Numbered from the stretch's first letter, positions 45,901 through 52,729 are shown. The stretch is DNA of 64,000 nucleotides from Tridacna crocea (GCA_943736015.1 OX031058.1:22407001-22471000); one strand, 5' to 3'. Notes: generated from the letters alone by a model not told the origin. A program made the numbers and translations.

Positions 45901-47077
45901 ATATTCTCTTGAAAAAAGGTAGAGAACTTTGCAAGGAAAGGAGAAAATGCTAGTGAAAGAACCTTCGAAAAGCAGACATGTATAGGTACATTGCTCGCCC
46001 AGATAGAAATGAAATAGTGTTGAAAAATGGCATTTAACATAAAATAAACTTTAATTGATCGATTTTTATTTATTTATTTGCTTATTTATTTATTTATTTA
46101 TTTATTTATTTTCAGGTAAATTTTTGTTTGAGCACATTTCAAGCCCAGAAGGCGGTAACTGGAGCGACACTGTGATCGGCATTCTTTTACTTCTTATTGC
46201 ATTATTCCTGCTGTGTTTGTGTCTGGTGTGTATCGTCAAGCTCTTACATTCTCTCCTCCAAGGCCAAATTGCTCTGTGGATTCGGAAGTTCGTGAACACA
46301 GACTTTCCAGGCTACTGTGCGTATTTTACGGGCTATCTCGCCATCGTCATCGGCGCGGGCATCACCGTCCTTGTCCAGTCAAGTTCTATCTTCACCTCGT
46401 CCATCACGCCCCTCGTCGGGATGGGAGTTATTACTCTGGATAGAATGTACCCACTCACACTTGGTTCAAATATCGGCACTACAGCTACAGGTATCTTGGC
46501 TGCGTTTGCTCAAGACGAAAACAAAATTCCGAACTCGCTCCAGATTGCTCTGTGCCATCTCTTCTTTAATATAACCGGTATTGTTTTATTCTATCCACTT
46601 CCGTTTTTCCGACCCCCGATAAACGCCGCCAAGTTCTTGGGAACCAGGACCGAGAAGTATCGTTGGTTTGCCGTTATGTACCTGATTCTCGTATTTTTCT
46701 TGTTCCCAGCTGCAGTATTTGGTTTGTCTTTGTTGAGTTGGATAGCTCTTGCTGTCGTCTTGATTCCAATCGGCGTCATCTTTATCATCATCGGCATCAT
46801 AAAATGCTTCCAAAGCAAAAAGCCGTCATGTCTACCACGAAAATTGAGAGACTGGAAACGGCTGCCAGTTTGGATGAGATCTTTAGAGCCAATGGACCGC
46901 TTCCTCATGCGAATAACGGGAAATTGCTTCTTGTGCAGAAAATGCGGTTGCTGCAAATCTGTGACAGAGGCTGATGAGCAAAATCGTGCAAACAGGATTG
47001 AATTCAAGAACAACGGTGGCAAAATTAACGAGGCCTATACTGCGAGCAGCGACGACGTGACCAAAACAGCCTTGTAA
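23089..47077 (+). CDS. SLC34A2-like: SLC34 family Na+/phosphate cotransporter (NaPi-II / NaPi-IIb-like), eight exons, 5' incomplete
   Basis: Join of 23089-23136, 38517-38592, 39355-39486, 40898-41041, 42472-42663, 44229-44347, 44723-44828, 46116-47077; phases agree at every junction and the total is 592 codons plus TAA. Seen: DPW-LPEF N-terminal motif (residue ~26), first TM region (~58-80), first QSSS repeat (117-120), GANIGTS (146-152), [11 protein letters not shown] (170-180), two close cysteines (263, 273) in the loop between repeats, second QSSS (360-363), TLGSNIGTT (387-395), Cys cluster (543-552), C-terminal TAL (590-592). Family knowledge: SLC34 proteins move inorganic phosphate with Na+ across apical epithelial membranes using two inverted QSSS repeats. 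A174, A176 and D180 match the residues that make vertebrate IIa/IIb electrogenic. The inter-repeat extracellular loop is much shorter than in vertebrates; N252 (NDT) is a possible glycosylation site. The start Met is not in these exons. Assignment to one vertebrate paralogue is not justified; overall similarity and TAL end look IIb-like. Confidence 0.95.
23858..24008. mobile_element. CCGTATTCACCAACC-type MITE, complete (151 bp)
   Basis: TIRs GGGCCCGTATTCA and TGAATACGGGCCC. Located ~720 bp after SLC34 exon (a). Confidence 0.85.
24691..26457 (+). mobile_element. Tandem-core element with ten exact 156-bp units (pearl/HINE-like)
   Basis: Begins TTTTTTTATG then a hairpin of C6 and G5 runs, then a CGTC/GGTC microsatellite (24741-24820). 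The core is a tandem array whose landmark GTGCAGTGCACAA recurs at 24906, 25062, 25218, 25374, 25530, 25686, 25842, 25998, 26154 and 26310, always 156 bp apart. It ends with an ATGTTT...AAACAT hairpin and CTCTTGTT. Short open frames inside are interrupted in other units and are not genes. Confidence 0.85.
26577..26804 (+). mobile_element. H1 MITE, both TTAA intact
   Basis: 228 bp, sited just after the 156-bp array element. Left end CCCTCCACCAGACGACA, right end GTGTGGTAAAGGG. Confidence 0.9.
26895..27246 (-). mobile_element. Two adjacent H1 copies
   Basis: A decayed copy (26895-27035) followed by a better one (27042-27246) whose left hairpin arm is deleted: CATTGTGG joins directly to TAACCAGCATTTTCTCC. 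Confidence 0.75.
27425..27665. repeat. Two direct copies (~121 bp) of an H2-type hairpin unit
   Basis: GTTCAAGATCAGACCACTC starts near 27436 and 27557, each followed by a GTCTGATC arm and a shared tail (AAGAATG...TTGATTGG). The pair abuts the LINE 3' end. Confidence 0.75.
27723..28619 (-). pseudogene. LINE C-terminal domain with Cys/His knuckle
   Basis: A 298-residue minus frame follows RT in order. It contains [19 protein letters not shown] near its start and, near the end, [15 protein letters not shown] then [19 protein letters not shown], a C-x2-C...H-x4-C knuckle common at the C-terminus of invertebrate LINE polyproteins. This is the least damaged part of the element. The stop is TAG at 27723-27725. 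Confidence 0.75.
28666..29485 (-). pseudogene. LINE reverse transcriptase, frameshifted
   Basis: Frame 28892-29485 carries [44 protein letters not shown] and [16 protein letters not shown], the early RT blocks. Frame 28666-28941 carries [20 protein letters not shown]. The catalytic F-A-D-D is present near 28751-28762 but in a different frame from the preceding block, so a frameshift breaks the domain. Not functional. Confidence 0.88.
29468..29659. repeat. 83-bp inverted repeat inside the LINE
   Basis: Arms 29468-29550 and 29577-29659 are reverse complements with about two mismatches around a 26-bp spacer. The left arm touches the start of the RT frame ([13 protein letters not shown] on the other strand), so a piece of LINE-flanking sequence was duplicated in inverted orientation. 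Confidence 0.9.
29733..30000 (+). repeat. Low-complexity block ending in (TGTC)n
   Basis: A GT-rich stretch (GTGTGGGTGGG type), a pyrimidine-rich stretch, then AATAAA and about nine TGTC units (29964-29998). The AATAAA plus microsatellite tail looks like the 3' end of a small retroelement inserted between the LINE endonuclease and RT parts. Confidence 0.6.
30087..31052 (-). pseudogene. LINE endonuclease C-terminal half and linker
   Basis: The 321-residue minus frame contains [12 protein letters not shown] and then [15 protein letters not shown], the S-x-x-DY and SDH motifs of the exonuclease/endonuclease/phosphatase fold used by LINEs. The SDHSP motif is duplicated in tandem. Downstream, [20 protein letters not shown] and [15 protein letters not shown] are typical of the linker before reverse transcriptase. 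The N-terminal catalytic residues are missing or broken, and the frame stops at 30087, where the linker should lead into RT. Confidence 0.8.
31402..31552. repeat. ~70-bp-arm hairpin (GAGGTCTTTCCGTATAAG)
   Basis: Left GGATATTGAC...GTATAAGAACGACC...GAAACACC, right GGTGTTTTGTGAAG...GGTCGTTCTTATAC...CGATATCC around a GAGCGCGAAGCGCTC centre. Likely a MITE. Confidence 0.85.
31560..33400. other. Intronic stretch with minor repeats
   Basis: A tandem 25-bp duplication (ATGATCGCTTTGAAAAAGAT, 32523-32575) and several GCAGGTCTTTCTAGCACG-like motifs at 32750-32870, plus AATTTAGCCTAGAAATA-type repeats at ~33030-33085. No coding signal. Confidence 0.5.
33405..33612 (-). mobile_element. tRNA-derived SINE
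   Basis: On the minus strand: GTGGGGTAGAGCATCGGCC (A-box like), GAGTTCGATACC (B-box like), a body, then GAGAGAGATTAGT and ACTTGTTTTTCAACCGAT tail shared with the copy at 41832. Its head end abuts the tandem-core element at 33613. Confidence 0.75.
33613..34884 (+). mobile_element. Tandem-core element, copy 1 of a head-to-tail pair
   Basis: Starts TTTTTAACTCACCTGAGCAC, then CGTCCGTCGTGCG repeats, then units carrying GGTGAATGGGGGCTAC at 33991, 34156, 34320, 34487 and about 34653 (~165 bp period). Ends CAGGTGAGCGATCC, a GGGCCA...TGGCCC hairpin and CTCTTTTT, directly joined to the next element. Confidence 0.8.
34880..36723 (+). mobile_element. Tandem-core element, copy 2, with dimeric core
   Basis: Starts TTTTTAGCTCACCTGAGCAC, with (CCGT)n at ~34945-35020. 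The core landmark GGGCGCACCCTA occurs at about 35314, 35481, 35629, 35794, 35943 and 36109, alternating ~167 and ~148 bp. An H1 fragment sits at 36325-36495. Ends CTCAGGTGAGCGATATAGG, a GGACCAT/ATGGTCC hairpin and CTCTTGTT. Confidence 0.82.
36325..36495 (-). mobile_element. H1 MITE inside a tandem-core element
   Basis: Hairpin GGAGAAATTG...CAATTTCTCC and A-arm, ending TCTGGTAATGGCTAA; left B-arm missing. Confidence 0.75.
37092..37297 (+). mobile_element. H1 MITE, both TTAA intact
   Basis: 206 bp; left hairpin arm shortened (GTGAGAAAATACTGG). Confidence 0.88.
37755..37825 (+). mobile_element. SINE tail fragment
   Basis: GAATCGAGAGAGATTAGAAT and ACTTGTTTCTCAATCGATGT match the tail at 41965-42030; no tRNA head. 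Confidence 0.7.
38112..38340. mobile_element. H2-related MITE copy
   Basis: TTAACCCGCTGGC left, hairpin around 38163-38213, right end GCAGAATAAGGGGTCAA; contains a C14/A9 run. Confidence 0.65.
38517..38592 (+). CDS. SLC34A2-like: SLC34 exon (b): DPW-LPE motif
   Basis: Starts after TTACAG (phase 0) and ends before GTAAGG in phase 1. Encodes [18 protein letters not shown] and on to PWS. The DPW-x-LPE-x signature just before the first membrane segment is typical of NaPi-II proteins. A second AG two bases downstream (AGAG tandem) would shift the frame, so the first AG is chosen. An H1 MITE begins about 100 bp after the donor. Confidence 0.92.
38692..38890 (-). mobile_element. H1 MITE just after SLC34 exon (b)
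   Basis: B-arm left, A-arm right; the hairpin's second arm is reduced to GAAAAGGAGTGATACCC, so the hairpin is lost. Confidence 0.8.
39355..39486 (+). CDS. SLC34A2-like: SLC34 exon (c): first membrane segment
   Basis: Acceptor TATACAG, donor GTAAGT, phase 1 in and out. Reads [13 protein letters not shown], then a hydrophobic stretch [20 protein letters not shown] and FKLLGG. This matches the conserved K-x-LLLGFLY-F-CSLD...AF-LVGG block of the family. A longer open frame over the same DNA (39023-39490) is in the wrong phase and is not the gene. Confidence 0.95.
39867..39904 (+). repeat. Short interstitial TTAGGG-type repeat
   Basis: GGGGTTAGGGTTAGG, then GGGGCTAGGGTTAGGGTTA; about five telomere-like units in an SLC34 intron. 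Confidence 0.75.
39890..40850 (+). mobile_element. Tandem-core element, ends not clear
   Basis: About five to six ~160-bp units with the landmark CCTAGGGCTACCAAATTTGG, in the intron between SLC34 exons (c) and (d). Same core type as 42974-44152 and 61150-62626 in reverse. I see no clean terminal hairpins. Confidence 0.65.
40898..41041 (+). CDS. SLC34A2-like: SLC34 exon (d): first QSSS repeat
   Basis: Acceptor CTACAG, donor GTAAGC, phase 1 at both ends. Contains [20 protein letters not shown] followed by [13 protein letters not shown]. This is the first of two inverted QSSS re-entrant hairpins that form the Na+/phosphate site in SLC34 proteins. A small tandem-core-type element with CCGT repeats begins only ~30 bp after the donor. 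Confidence 0.98.
41071..41376 (+). mobile_element. Short element with CCGT repeat and 3' hairpin
   Basis: Starts AATACCCCCGCAAAACG with a complementary GAGGGGGTAT nearby, then GTCCGTCCGTCCG, one unit of body, and ends with a GTCAC...GTGAC hairpin and CTCTAGTT. Same plan as the tandem-core elements but with no array. It starts ~30 bp after SLC34 exon (d). Confidence 0.65.
41374..41560. mobile_element. H2-related MITE copy
   Basis: ACCCTTATCCTGCTAAATGA at the left and the hairpin CGATCGGACTGCACG/CGTTCTGTGCAGTCCGATC at ~41500-41535. Confidence 0.65.
41617..41827. mobile_element. H2 MITE, complete
   Basis: TTAA-CGCTTTCGGCGCCA left and TGGCACTGAAAGAG-TTAA right, with central hairpin AGATCAAGATCAGACTGCAC/GTGCAGTCTGATCTTTGATC at ~41667-41712. 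Confidence 0.8.
41832..42045 (+). mobile_element. tRNA-derived SINE
   Basis: A-box-like GTGAGGTAGGGAGTCGGCC, B-box-like GAGTTCGATTCCC, body, and tail AATCGAGAGAGATTAG, CTTGTTTCTCAATCGATG. Lies between an H2 and an H1 element in an SLC34 intron. Could belong to a known molluscan SINE family; not assigned. Confidence 0.78.
42058..42275 (+). mobile_element. H1 MITE, both TTAA intact, SLC34 intron
   Basis: 218 bp, ~200 bp upstream of exon (e). Hairpin complete except one mismatch (TTTTGCCAC). Confidence 0.9.
42472..42663 (+). CDS. SLC34A2-like: SLC34 exon (e): electrogenicity motif
   Basis: Acceptor CTTCAG, donor GTAAGT, phase 1 at both ends. Encodes [45 protein letters not shown] and [13 protein letters not shown]. 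In vertebrate NaPi-II work the Ala-Gly-Ala...Asp pattern marks electrogenic (3 Na+ : 1 phosphate) members, while electroneutral IIc has Ser, Ser, Gly; this protein has A174, A176, D180. Stoichiometry is inferred from the motif only. Confidence 0.98.
42874..42908 (+). repeat. (AG)n microsatellite
   Basis: Seventeen or so AG units in an SLC34 intron. Confidence 0.9.
42974..44152 (-). mobile_element. Tandem-core element, minus orientation
   Basis: Left edge AACAAAAAGGCCATGATGGCC is the hairpin 3' end in reverse; right edge GGCCAGTGGAGATAAAA is the 5' end. The core repeats TAGCCCTAGGCCTTATGGCT-type landmarks every ~160-170 bp. Located in the intron between SLC34 exons (e) and (f). Confidence 0.75.
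44229..44347 (+). CDS. SLC34A2-like: SLC34 exon (f): post-repeat helix and loop start
   Basis: Acceptor TTCAACAG, donor GTAGGT, phase 1 in, phase 0 out. Reads [18 protein letters not shown] then [16 protein letters not shown], which aligns with the THYLE...LLKVITKPFTKLIVQ block of vertebrate members. The following intron is only 375 bp and about 235 bp of it is a MITE (44388-44622). Confidence 0.96.
44388..44622. mobile_element. GCR MITE filling an SLC34 intron
   Basis: Starts 40 bp after exon (f) and ends 100 bp before exon (g). Both TIRs and both palindromes are recognisable. Confidence 0.85.
44723..44828 (+). CDS. SLC34A2-like: SLC34 exon (g): extracellular loop
   Basis: Acceptor CTTGACAG, donor GTAAGT, phase 0 in, phase 1 out. 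Starts [10 protein letters not shown] and includes LNDTSQS (possible N-glycosylation) and [12 protein letters not shown]; the next exon restores Cys273. The Cys263-Cys273 spacing implies a very compact disulfide loop, whereas vertebrate NaPi-II proteins have a longer glycosylated loop with more cysteines. Confidence 0.93.
45008..45140 (+). mobile_element. H1 A-arm remnant
   Basis: CCTTTACCCCATGACAATC and GCATTTGCGGAGGACAAAC; no hairpin. Confidence 0.5.
45300..45525. mobile_element. H2 element joined to an H1 remnant at one TTAA
   Basis: H2 hairpin AAGACTACAC...GTGCAGTCTGATCTTAAT at 45355-45410 ends GCGAATGGG-TTAA (45447-45450); an H1-like end TCCTTACCAAG starts from the same TTAA. Confidence 0.6.
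45530..45750 (-). mobile_element. H1 MITE, SLC34 intron
   Basis: Left ATAACCCTTTCCCTAAC, complete hairpin, right end TTTGGTAAAGAGACAAAG (TTAA lost). Confidence 0.85.
46064..46111 (+). repeat. (TTTA)n microsatellite serving as polypyrimidine tract
   Basis: About a dozen TTTA units run to within five bases of the terminal-exon boundary, so the repeat is the T-rich tract of the 3' splice site. No stop interrupts the exon frame through the repeat. Confidence 0.9.
46116..47077 (+). CDS. SLC34A2-like: SLC34 terminal exon (h): second QSSS repeat to stop
   Basis: Acceptor TTTTCAG after a TTTA microsatellite; phase 1 in; TAA at 47075-47077. One 962-nt exon carries the whole second half: a TM helix (~293-315), [67 protein letters not shown], two more TM segments, [11 protein letters not shown], the Cys cluster [10 protein letters not shown] and a hydrophilic tail ending TKTAL. 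The T-A-L end fits a class I PDZ ligand, as in vertebrate IIa/IIb. The lack of introns across the whole C-terminal half is notable. Confidence 0.98.
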
Positions 47078-47272
47078 CGAAACTTGCGTTGAAAATGCAT
47101 CAATATCCGCGTTGTGTTTTTTTTTTAAATTGTCTTGTAAAAGAACTTTTACGCGGAAAATGCTTTCAACCGTGAAAATTTGCATATCATGAAAATCAGA
47201 TAACGTCAAGGCAGTTAATAACGCTCTTTGGGCAAATAACCAACTATTTTTTTGTCCTGAAAAAATTCTTGC

Positions 47273-47278
47273 AATAAA
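47273..47278 (+). promoter_or_regulatory. Likely polyadenylation signal of the SLC34 gene
   Basis: AATAAA lies ~195 nt after the stop codon in AT-rich sequence, giving a short 3' UTR (about 47078-47300). No transcript is available to confirm the cleavage site. Confidence 0.45.
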
Positions 47279-47408
47279 AGTTCTTTGCAAAGAGTTAAAG
47301 AAATAACTACTTGGCAATGTAAAGAAAAAAAACTTGTATATTTTATTTTGGTTGTTCACATAACACCTATATTCAATGATGAGCTGTTAATTTTATCAGT
47401 TTGAACCC

Positions 47409-47638
47409 TTAACTCTTTATCATACAATCCCGATTTTTAACGACCCTAAGAGAGAAGAGTTCTGAAAACATTGTAGGAAAAGAAGAAAAAGCTGGTAACC
47501 AGCATTTTCTCCTTTTCCCACAATGTTTTCTACCCTATCAAACACAAATTTCCTCATTTGAGTTGCTTTTTAAATTGTCACTAGTAACTGCTTTAGATTT
47601 GGATAAGTCTACATTTTTCTTGTGTGGTAAAGGGTTAA
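47409..47638 (-). mobile_element. H1 MITE, both TTAA intact
   Basis: 230 bp, ~130 bp beyond the SLC34 polyadenylation signal. Confidence 0.92.
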
Positions 47639-47649
47639 AGTACTGTTTA

Positions 47650-47852
47650 AAACCCTCAGGCTGCTAAGCGCATAAGCGGGCAGTGTAGATCAAGATCAGA
47701 CTGCAATGAATATACAGTCTGAACTTGGATCTACACTATCCGATAAGGAAGTGTTATTCCCCAAAACATAGCTTAGAAATAACAATATTTGAGATTTTAC
47801 TATCAAACTGAAAATTTTATTTTAGTTATTTAGTAGGATAAGGGTCAGGTAA
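47650..47852. mobile_element. H2-related MITE copy
   Basis: Hairpin GATCAAGATCAGACTGCA near 47690; right end TAGTAGGATAAGGGT is the reverse of the left end at 41378. Confidence 0.7.
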
Positions 47853-48042
47853 AGTTAATGAAAACTTAAAACTGTTCCACCTATAGTATTGCTTTCTGTA
47901 CAGTTTGCCACCAATCAAGCCCCGTGGTGAAGAGAGTCTCGTTTGTTCTCAAGAGTTTCAGCGGCAAACGTATAACGGAAAGATCTGTTTGACGGCTGCA
48001 TATTCAATCCACTAAAATTCGGGGCCCGCTTTGACAAAAACA

Positions 48043-48271
48043 CTTAAGTCTTTACCAAACGACATAATTTTAGACTGGTCCAAATTGGAAGCATTTGTAG
48101 ACAACAAATTAATATGACTCAAAAGTTGAAATTTGGTTTGGGAAGGATAGAAAACATTGTGGGAAAAGGAGAAAATGCTGGTTACCAGCTTTTTCTCCTT
48201 GTATCAGAACGTTTTTTGGAGGCTTCTTTCTCAGGGTCGTCGAAGGTAGGGATTGTGTGCTAATGGGTCAA
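48043..48271 (+). mobile_element. H1 MITE
   Basis: A-arm left (TTAA as TTAAGTCTTTACC), right GCTAATGGGTCAA; second hairpin arm eroded. Confidence 0.85.
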
Positions 48272-48654
48272 CTGAGTCTCTAATTCTACTCATGCAGTTC
48301 TGCAAATTATCCCAGGTTCCACTTAAGTCGAGTTCATTATTTGAGATGCATTTCAGTAACATTAACAGATTGTGGCAACATTCTAAAGTCCTGAGCTTAC
48401 AATTATGTTTCAGTCTCACCTAAGCAAAATAAATGGACTTAACTTTAAGACTTAAGTCCATTATTTTGCTGAGTTGAGCATGAAACGTTGTGCCAACTGA
48501 GAATGTTCTTCTAGTATACTAATGTTAATGAAATGAGTCTGCCATAACAAAATGAAATTCAATCGGAAAGTATGTCTGGTTTGCAGATTTGAAGAAATTA
48601 AAAGACATAAGTTTTTTGTGAAACCATGCCCAGATTGTTATATAATAGACATGA

Positions 48655-48884
48655 TTAACTCTTTACCAAACAATCCCTGGTTTTTACGACCCTGAGCGAG
48701 AAGCCTTTTGAAAACATTGTGGGAAAAAAGAGAAAATGCTGGTAACCAGCATTTTCTCCTTTTCCCACAATGTTTTTTACCCTGCCGGAAACAAATTTCA
48801 ACTTTTGAGTTATGTTTATTTTGTCGTCTGCAAGTGCTTTCAATCTGGACAAGTCTAAAGTTTTGTCGTTTGGTAAAGGATTAA
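48655..48884 (-). mobile_element. H1 MITE, both TTAA intact
   Basis: 230 bp, full hairpin. Confidence 0.92.
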
Positions 48885-49099
48885 ACAAGCGGATGGAATG
48901 GATCCAAGATCCGACTGCAAGCGCTGTGCGGTCTGATGTTGTGACATACCGTCCGCAATTTTAAGAATACTGAAAGGGTTAAAAATGATAACGGAAATAT
49001 ATCACCTGGTGACTTGGGATGCTCTTGCACAAGATGAAACAGCTGTGCCGGTAGGGGAATCATGTCCCACCGAGAGAATTCTTATATTCTTGTTTTACT

Positions 49100-49331
49100 G
49101 TAACCCATTACCACATAAATACCTCCTACTTTTTACGACCCTGAGAAAGAAGCATTTCGAAAACATTGCGGGAAAAGGAGAAAATGCTGGTAACCAGCAT
49201 TTTCTCCTTTTCCCACATGTTTTCTACTCTTCACAAAACAAATTTCAGATTTTCAGTCACTTTTAATTTGTCGTCTGCCAATGCTTTCGATTTGGACAAG
49301 CCTAAGATATTGTCGTTTGGTAATAATTTAA
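49100..49331 (-). mobile_element. H1 MITE abutting an H2 element
   Basis: Left target GTAA; right TTAA (49328-49331) is also the left end of the H2 element 49328-49529. Confidence 0.88.
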
Positions 49332-49529
49332 CTCTTTTCTTGCCAAATCCGAGAAATGAAACTTTAAATCGGATAGTAAAAACTAGAATTTTGCTATTTC
49401 GGGGGTAATTATTTCAGGAAAAATATATCATTATGGGACTGTGTAGATCAAAGATCAGACTACAGTCTGCTCTTGATCTACACCGTCTGTATATGGTCAA
49501 TGATTCGCGCCTAGCAGTCAAGGGCTTAA
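49328..49529. mobile_element. H2 MITE (second TTAA hairpin family)
   Basis: TTAA-CTCTTTTCTTGCC at the left, CAGTCAAGGGC-TTAA at the right, with the central hairpin GTAGATCAAAGATCAGAC/GCTCTTGATCTAC at ~49443-49485. Confidence 0.75.
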
Positions 49530-49907
49530 AGTCGATAAAGGTGTTGAGATAGGACTTAACGTTTTCCACTTTACTTTGCTCACCGTAAACTGTGTACAAA
49601 AGCCTGTAAATATTTTTAACTTTCTTATTTGTATTTTCTTTTCTTTGTTAATAGCCAGTAGTATCTCATTTTTATCTAGTTTTTCTTTTTGAGAACTTAC
49701 ATATCAAAGAAAAAAATTACACTTGTACGATTTTTAAGTAAGTAGATTATTTCTTTTTTTGCCTGGAAAAAAAAAACGTTGATCAAGTATGTATGTCTTC
49801 TTCTCATGAAAAAGCCACGATCATGAGCAACCAGTCACGAGCAAGACTGGCGTTATGATTGGTACAGTCAAAAATTCAAGCCAATCAAAAGTTTTCGTCT
49901 CAGCCAA

Positions 49908-50139
49908 TTAACCCTTTGCAAAACGGCAAAATTTTAGACTAGTGCAAATTAAAAGCACTTGCCGACAACAAAATAAACGAATCTCAAAAATTATTTTTTT
50001 TTCCAGCAAGGTAGAAATCATTGTGAGAAAATGAAAAAATGCTGGTTACCAGCATTTTCTTCTTTTCCCTAAATATTTTCAAAAGGCTCCTATCTCAGGA
50101 TCGTAAAAAAAAAACAGGGATTGTTTGGTCAAGATTTAA
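49908..50139 (+). mobile_element. H1 MITE, both TTAA intact
   Basis: 232 bp with A-runs added in the B-arm. Confidence 0.88.
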
Positions 50140-50884
50140 GTATAAGTCTTAATCACTTTACAGCAAAAGTGGTATTAAAAAAAATGGAAAAGTTAACCGA
50201 TGTGACTCTGGTCAATTGAAAGCATGCGTCCATACAGGGGTGGGTGGGGGTGTCTTCTGATTGGTTGGAACGAAATACCGGGCCAACCAGAAGGTTAGCC
50301 CTATACATTCACAGACACAGTGGTGTTTCTGTTGGTACTCGACAGCTTACATACCGGCAAGTGTGTGGTAGATCAAGAGATTTACTTTTCGTCTGTATAC
50401 GCAAGTCTTCATTTGATTATCTGGGTAAAGAACACAACGAGGAAAAATAGGACATACATAACGATCTCCTTCCTTAGTGTTGATAACGAATGTTAGTTGC
50501 AACGAATTTCGTATACAAGCTATCGATTACGAGGGGCATTTGAAGCCTGGGGTCGCTGGGACGATCCATCAAAGAAAACTATGATAGAGAGAAAGACAGA
50601 GAGTGAGACAGAGAGAGAGACACACACAGACAGGGGTAAAGTTGCAGAGGTTAAATAGTTCCTTTTGATTCAATGTTAATCTTACTTAACGAGGCTGTTT
50701 TGATTATATTTTCTTTTTATTTTAATCATCAGACTGCTAGACCCCATGTTAAGAGCGCTTTTCAAGACGACGATCAGATTAAGCAGAATGCGGTCTGATT
50801 TCGGATCTACGCTCTACAATATTGTATAGGACTACATCTCGTAGAAAAAAAAAAGTCCCGAGTGGTTATGACCATGGGGTTTTA

Positions 50885-51065
50885 AAATGCTTTCGAAAAC
50901 ATTGTGGGAGAAGGAGTAAATGCTGGTTAACAGCAGTTACTCTTTTCCCACAGTATTTTCTAACATTCTCCCTACACATCTCATTAATCAAATCAGTTGC
51001 ATTGTTGTCTGCAAATGCTTTCAATTTGGACAAGTCAAATACTTTTTCGTTTGGGAAAGATCAAG
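50885..51065 (-). mobile_element. H1 MITE with paired arm change
   Basis: GAGTAA in the left arm pairs with TTACTC in the right (family GAGAAA/TTTCTC). Left end missing. Confidence 0.8.
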
Positions 51066-51391
51066 AAAGATGCAATATCTATGTAGTTGTTTCAATGTTT
51101 ACACGTTCCAACAGAAAAACAAACATTATGTTACAGTGCCTTACGGTTATATTTTGTACAGAAATAATCTTTATTTTATTAATAAAATTTCATAAACGAT
51201 GATATTTTGTTTCTGTATGTGTATATAAATTCGGATGAAGGTTGGCCTAGCCCCATTATCAACAACGAAATTTACGACTTGTCCATATCCAAAATTAAAC
51301 TGGCCCGAATTGTAAATATCAGTTTATATACGAGTGAAAACATTATGGAAACAAGAGCTTCGCAGAGAGGCGCAGATACGCCCAAAGGAGC

Positions 51392-51619
51392 TTAACCCTT
51401 TACCACACAATGACGACTATTAACGACCCTGAGGAAGAAGCCTTTGAAAACTTTGTGGGAAAAGGAGAAAATGCTGGTAACCAGCATTTTCTCCTTTTCC
51501 CACAAAGTTTTCTAACCTATCAAAGAAAACTGGCATCATTTGAGCCACAATGAAATTATTGTCTGCAAATGCTTTCCAGTTGGTTAGGTCTAAAATTCTG
51601 CTGTGTGGTGAAGCGTTAA
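51392..51619 (-). mobile_element. H1 MITE, both TTAA intact, paired arm change
   Basis: 228 bp. AAAACTTTGTGGG pairs with CCCACAAAGTTTT where the family has AAAACATTGTGGG/CCCACAATGTTTT. Confidence 0.92.
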
Positions 51620-51724
51620 TTGATGGTAAATTGGGTTGAAATCGAGAATGCCTAAAGATATCCAGAACTCAAGAGTCACATGCACAACTACACATCATTC
51701 AGATTCAATGTGGTAAATTTGGAC

Positions 51725-51840
51725 TTACTCCGATGAAAAATGTCGTAGGAGTTGCGCACACAAGAAATTGCCAACGGACGGACAGACGAATGGACGACCC
51801 GGGCCATAGCTGACCCTTCGGACGTATAAAAAGGAGAAAA
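51725..51840 (-). mobile_element. Fragment of the small CCGT element
   Basis: ACGGACGGACAGACG then CTGACCCTTCGGACGTATAA resembles the ends of 10985-11235. Confidence 0.45.
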
Positions 51841-52616
51841 TGCCGGTTTGCCCTATATGTTTTTAAAGCCTTCTCCCTCGGGTTGTTAGATCGTTTGGTG
51901 AAAGGCCGACTACTAAGATGGCACTAAATACACGTGTATTTGATAAAGACAAAACGTCGATCTGTCTGTTGGTAACCAGAAGAGAGACCCTAGTTCGAAT
52001 CTCTGGCTCAGCAATTTAGTTTCTTTCCTGTGATTGATTATAACCACTGTGACAGCCAGAGAGATCTGCGCATTCCAAGTAGAAAGCAAATAAAGTAGGC
52101 TATCAAAGATGGTATTAACATGCAGTACTTATCGCACTAAGTAATGGGAAGACTTCAGAGCAGATATACATTCTACATGTAATTATGCATTTTTTCAGGA
52201 CATCTTGCATCATGCAAATTATCACATAACTTAATACAATGTTACAGGTCTTGCATAAAGAGGTTTTCCATAACCGTTCAACCTGTTGACGCCTAACTGC
52301 AGTATACATAACAATACTCTAGGATCTTTTATGAAATTATTGTCTATCTATTCTTACGACGGATCTCTTTAGCTTGAAGTGATTATGGTGCTGGCCTTTC
52401 GTCCGGGATTTCTACGATCGAGCCCGGTCCGGTCACTGTATCTCTGCTATGCACTTCTTCATTTGATTCATGGTCAACTTTAAGAGAATTTATCTCAAGT
52501 TGTAGGTTAGGAAAGGTTTGAAAAAAATGGCCGCAACTGGTCGCGAGCCAGTAAAGTTGACCTTTGTGGCAATTAAAGCCCACTTTTGTCAAAACTTAGC
52601 AGACTGCACATTTTGT

Positions 52617-52729
52617 GCTGGAAACAAATTTCGTTGTTCGAGTTAGACCTACGTTTATTTTGTCGTCTAGCATAGCAAATGCTTTCAATTTGGTCAAGTC
52701 TAAAATTTTATCATTTGGTAAAGAGTTAA
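52617..52729 (-). mobile_element. H1 A-arm half copy
   Basis: From GCTGGAAACAAATTTCG to GGTAAAGAGTTAA; no hairpin or B-arm. Confidence 0.75.

Noticed and set aside
46591..47359. Antisense open frames over the terminal SLC34 exon
   Set aside because: Shadows of the coding strand; no independent motif or promoter evidence.
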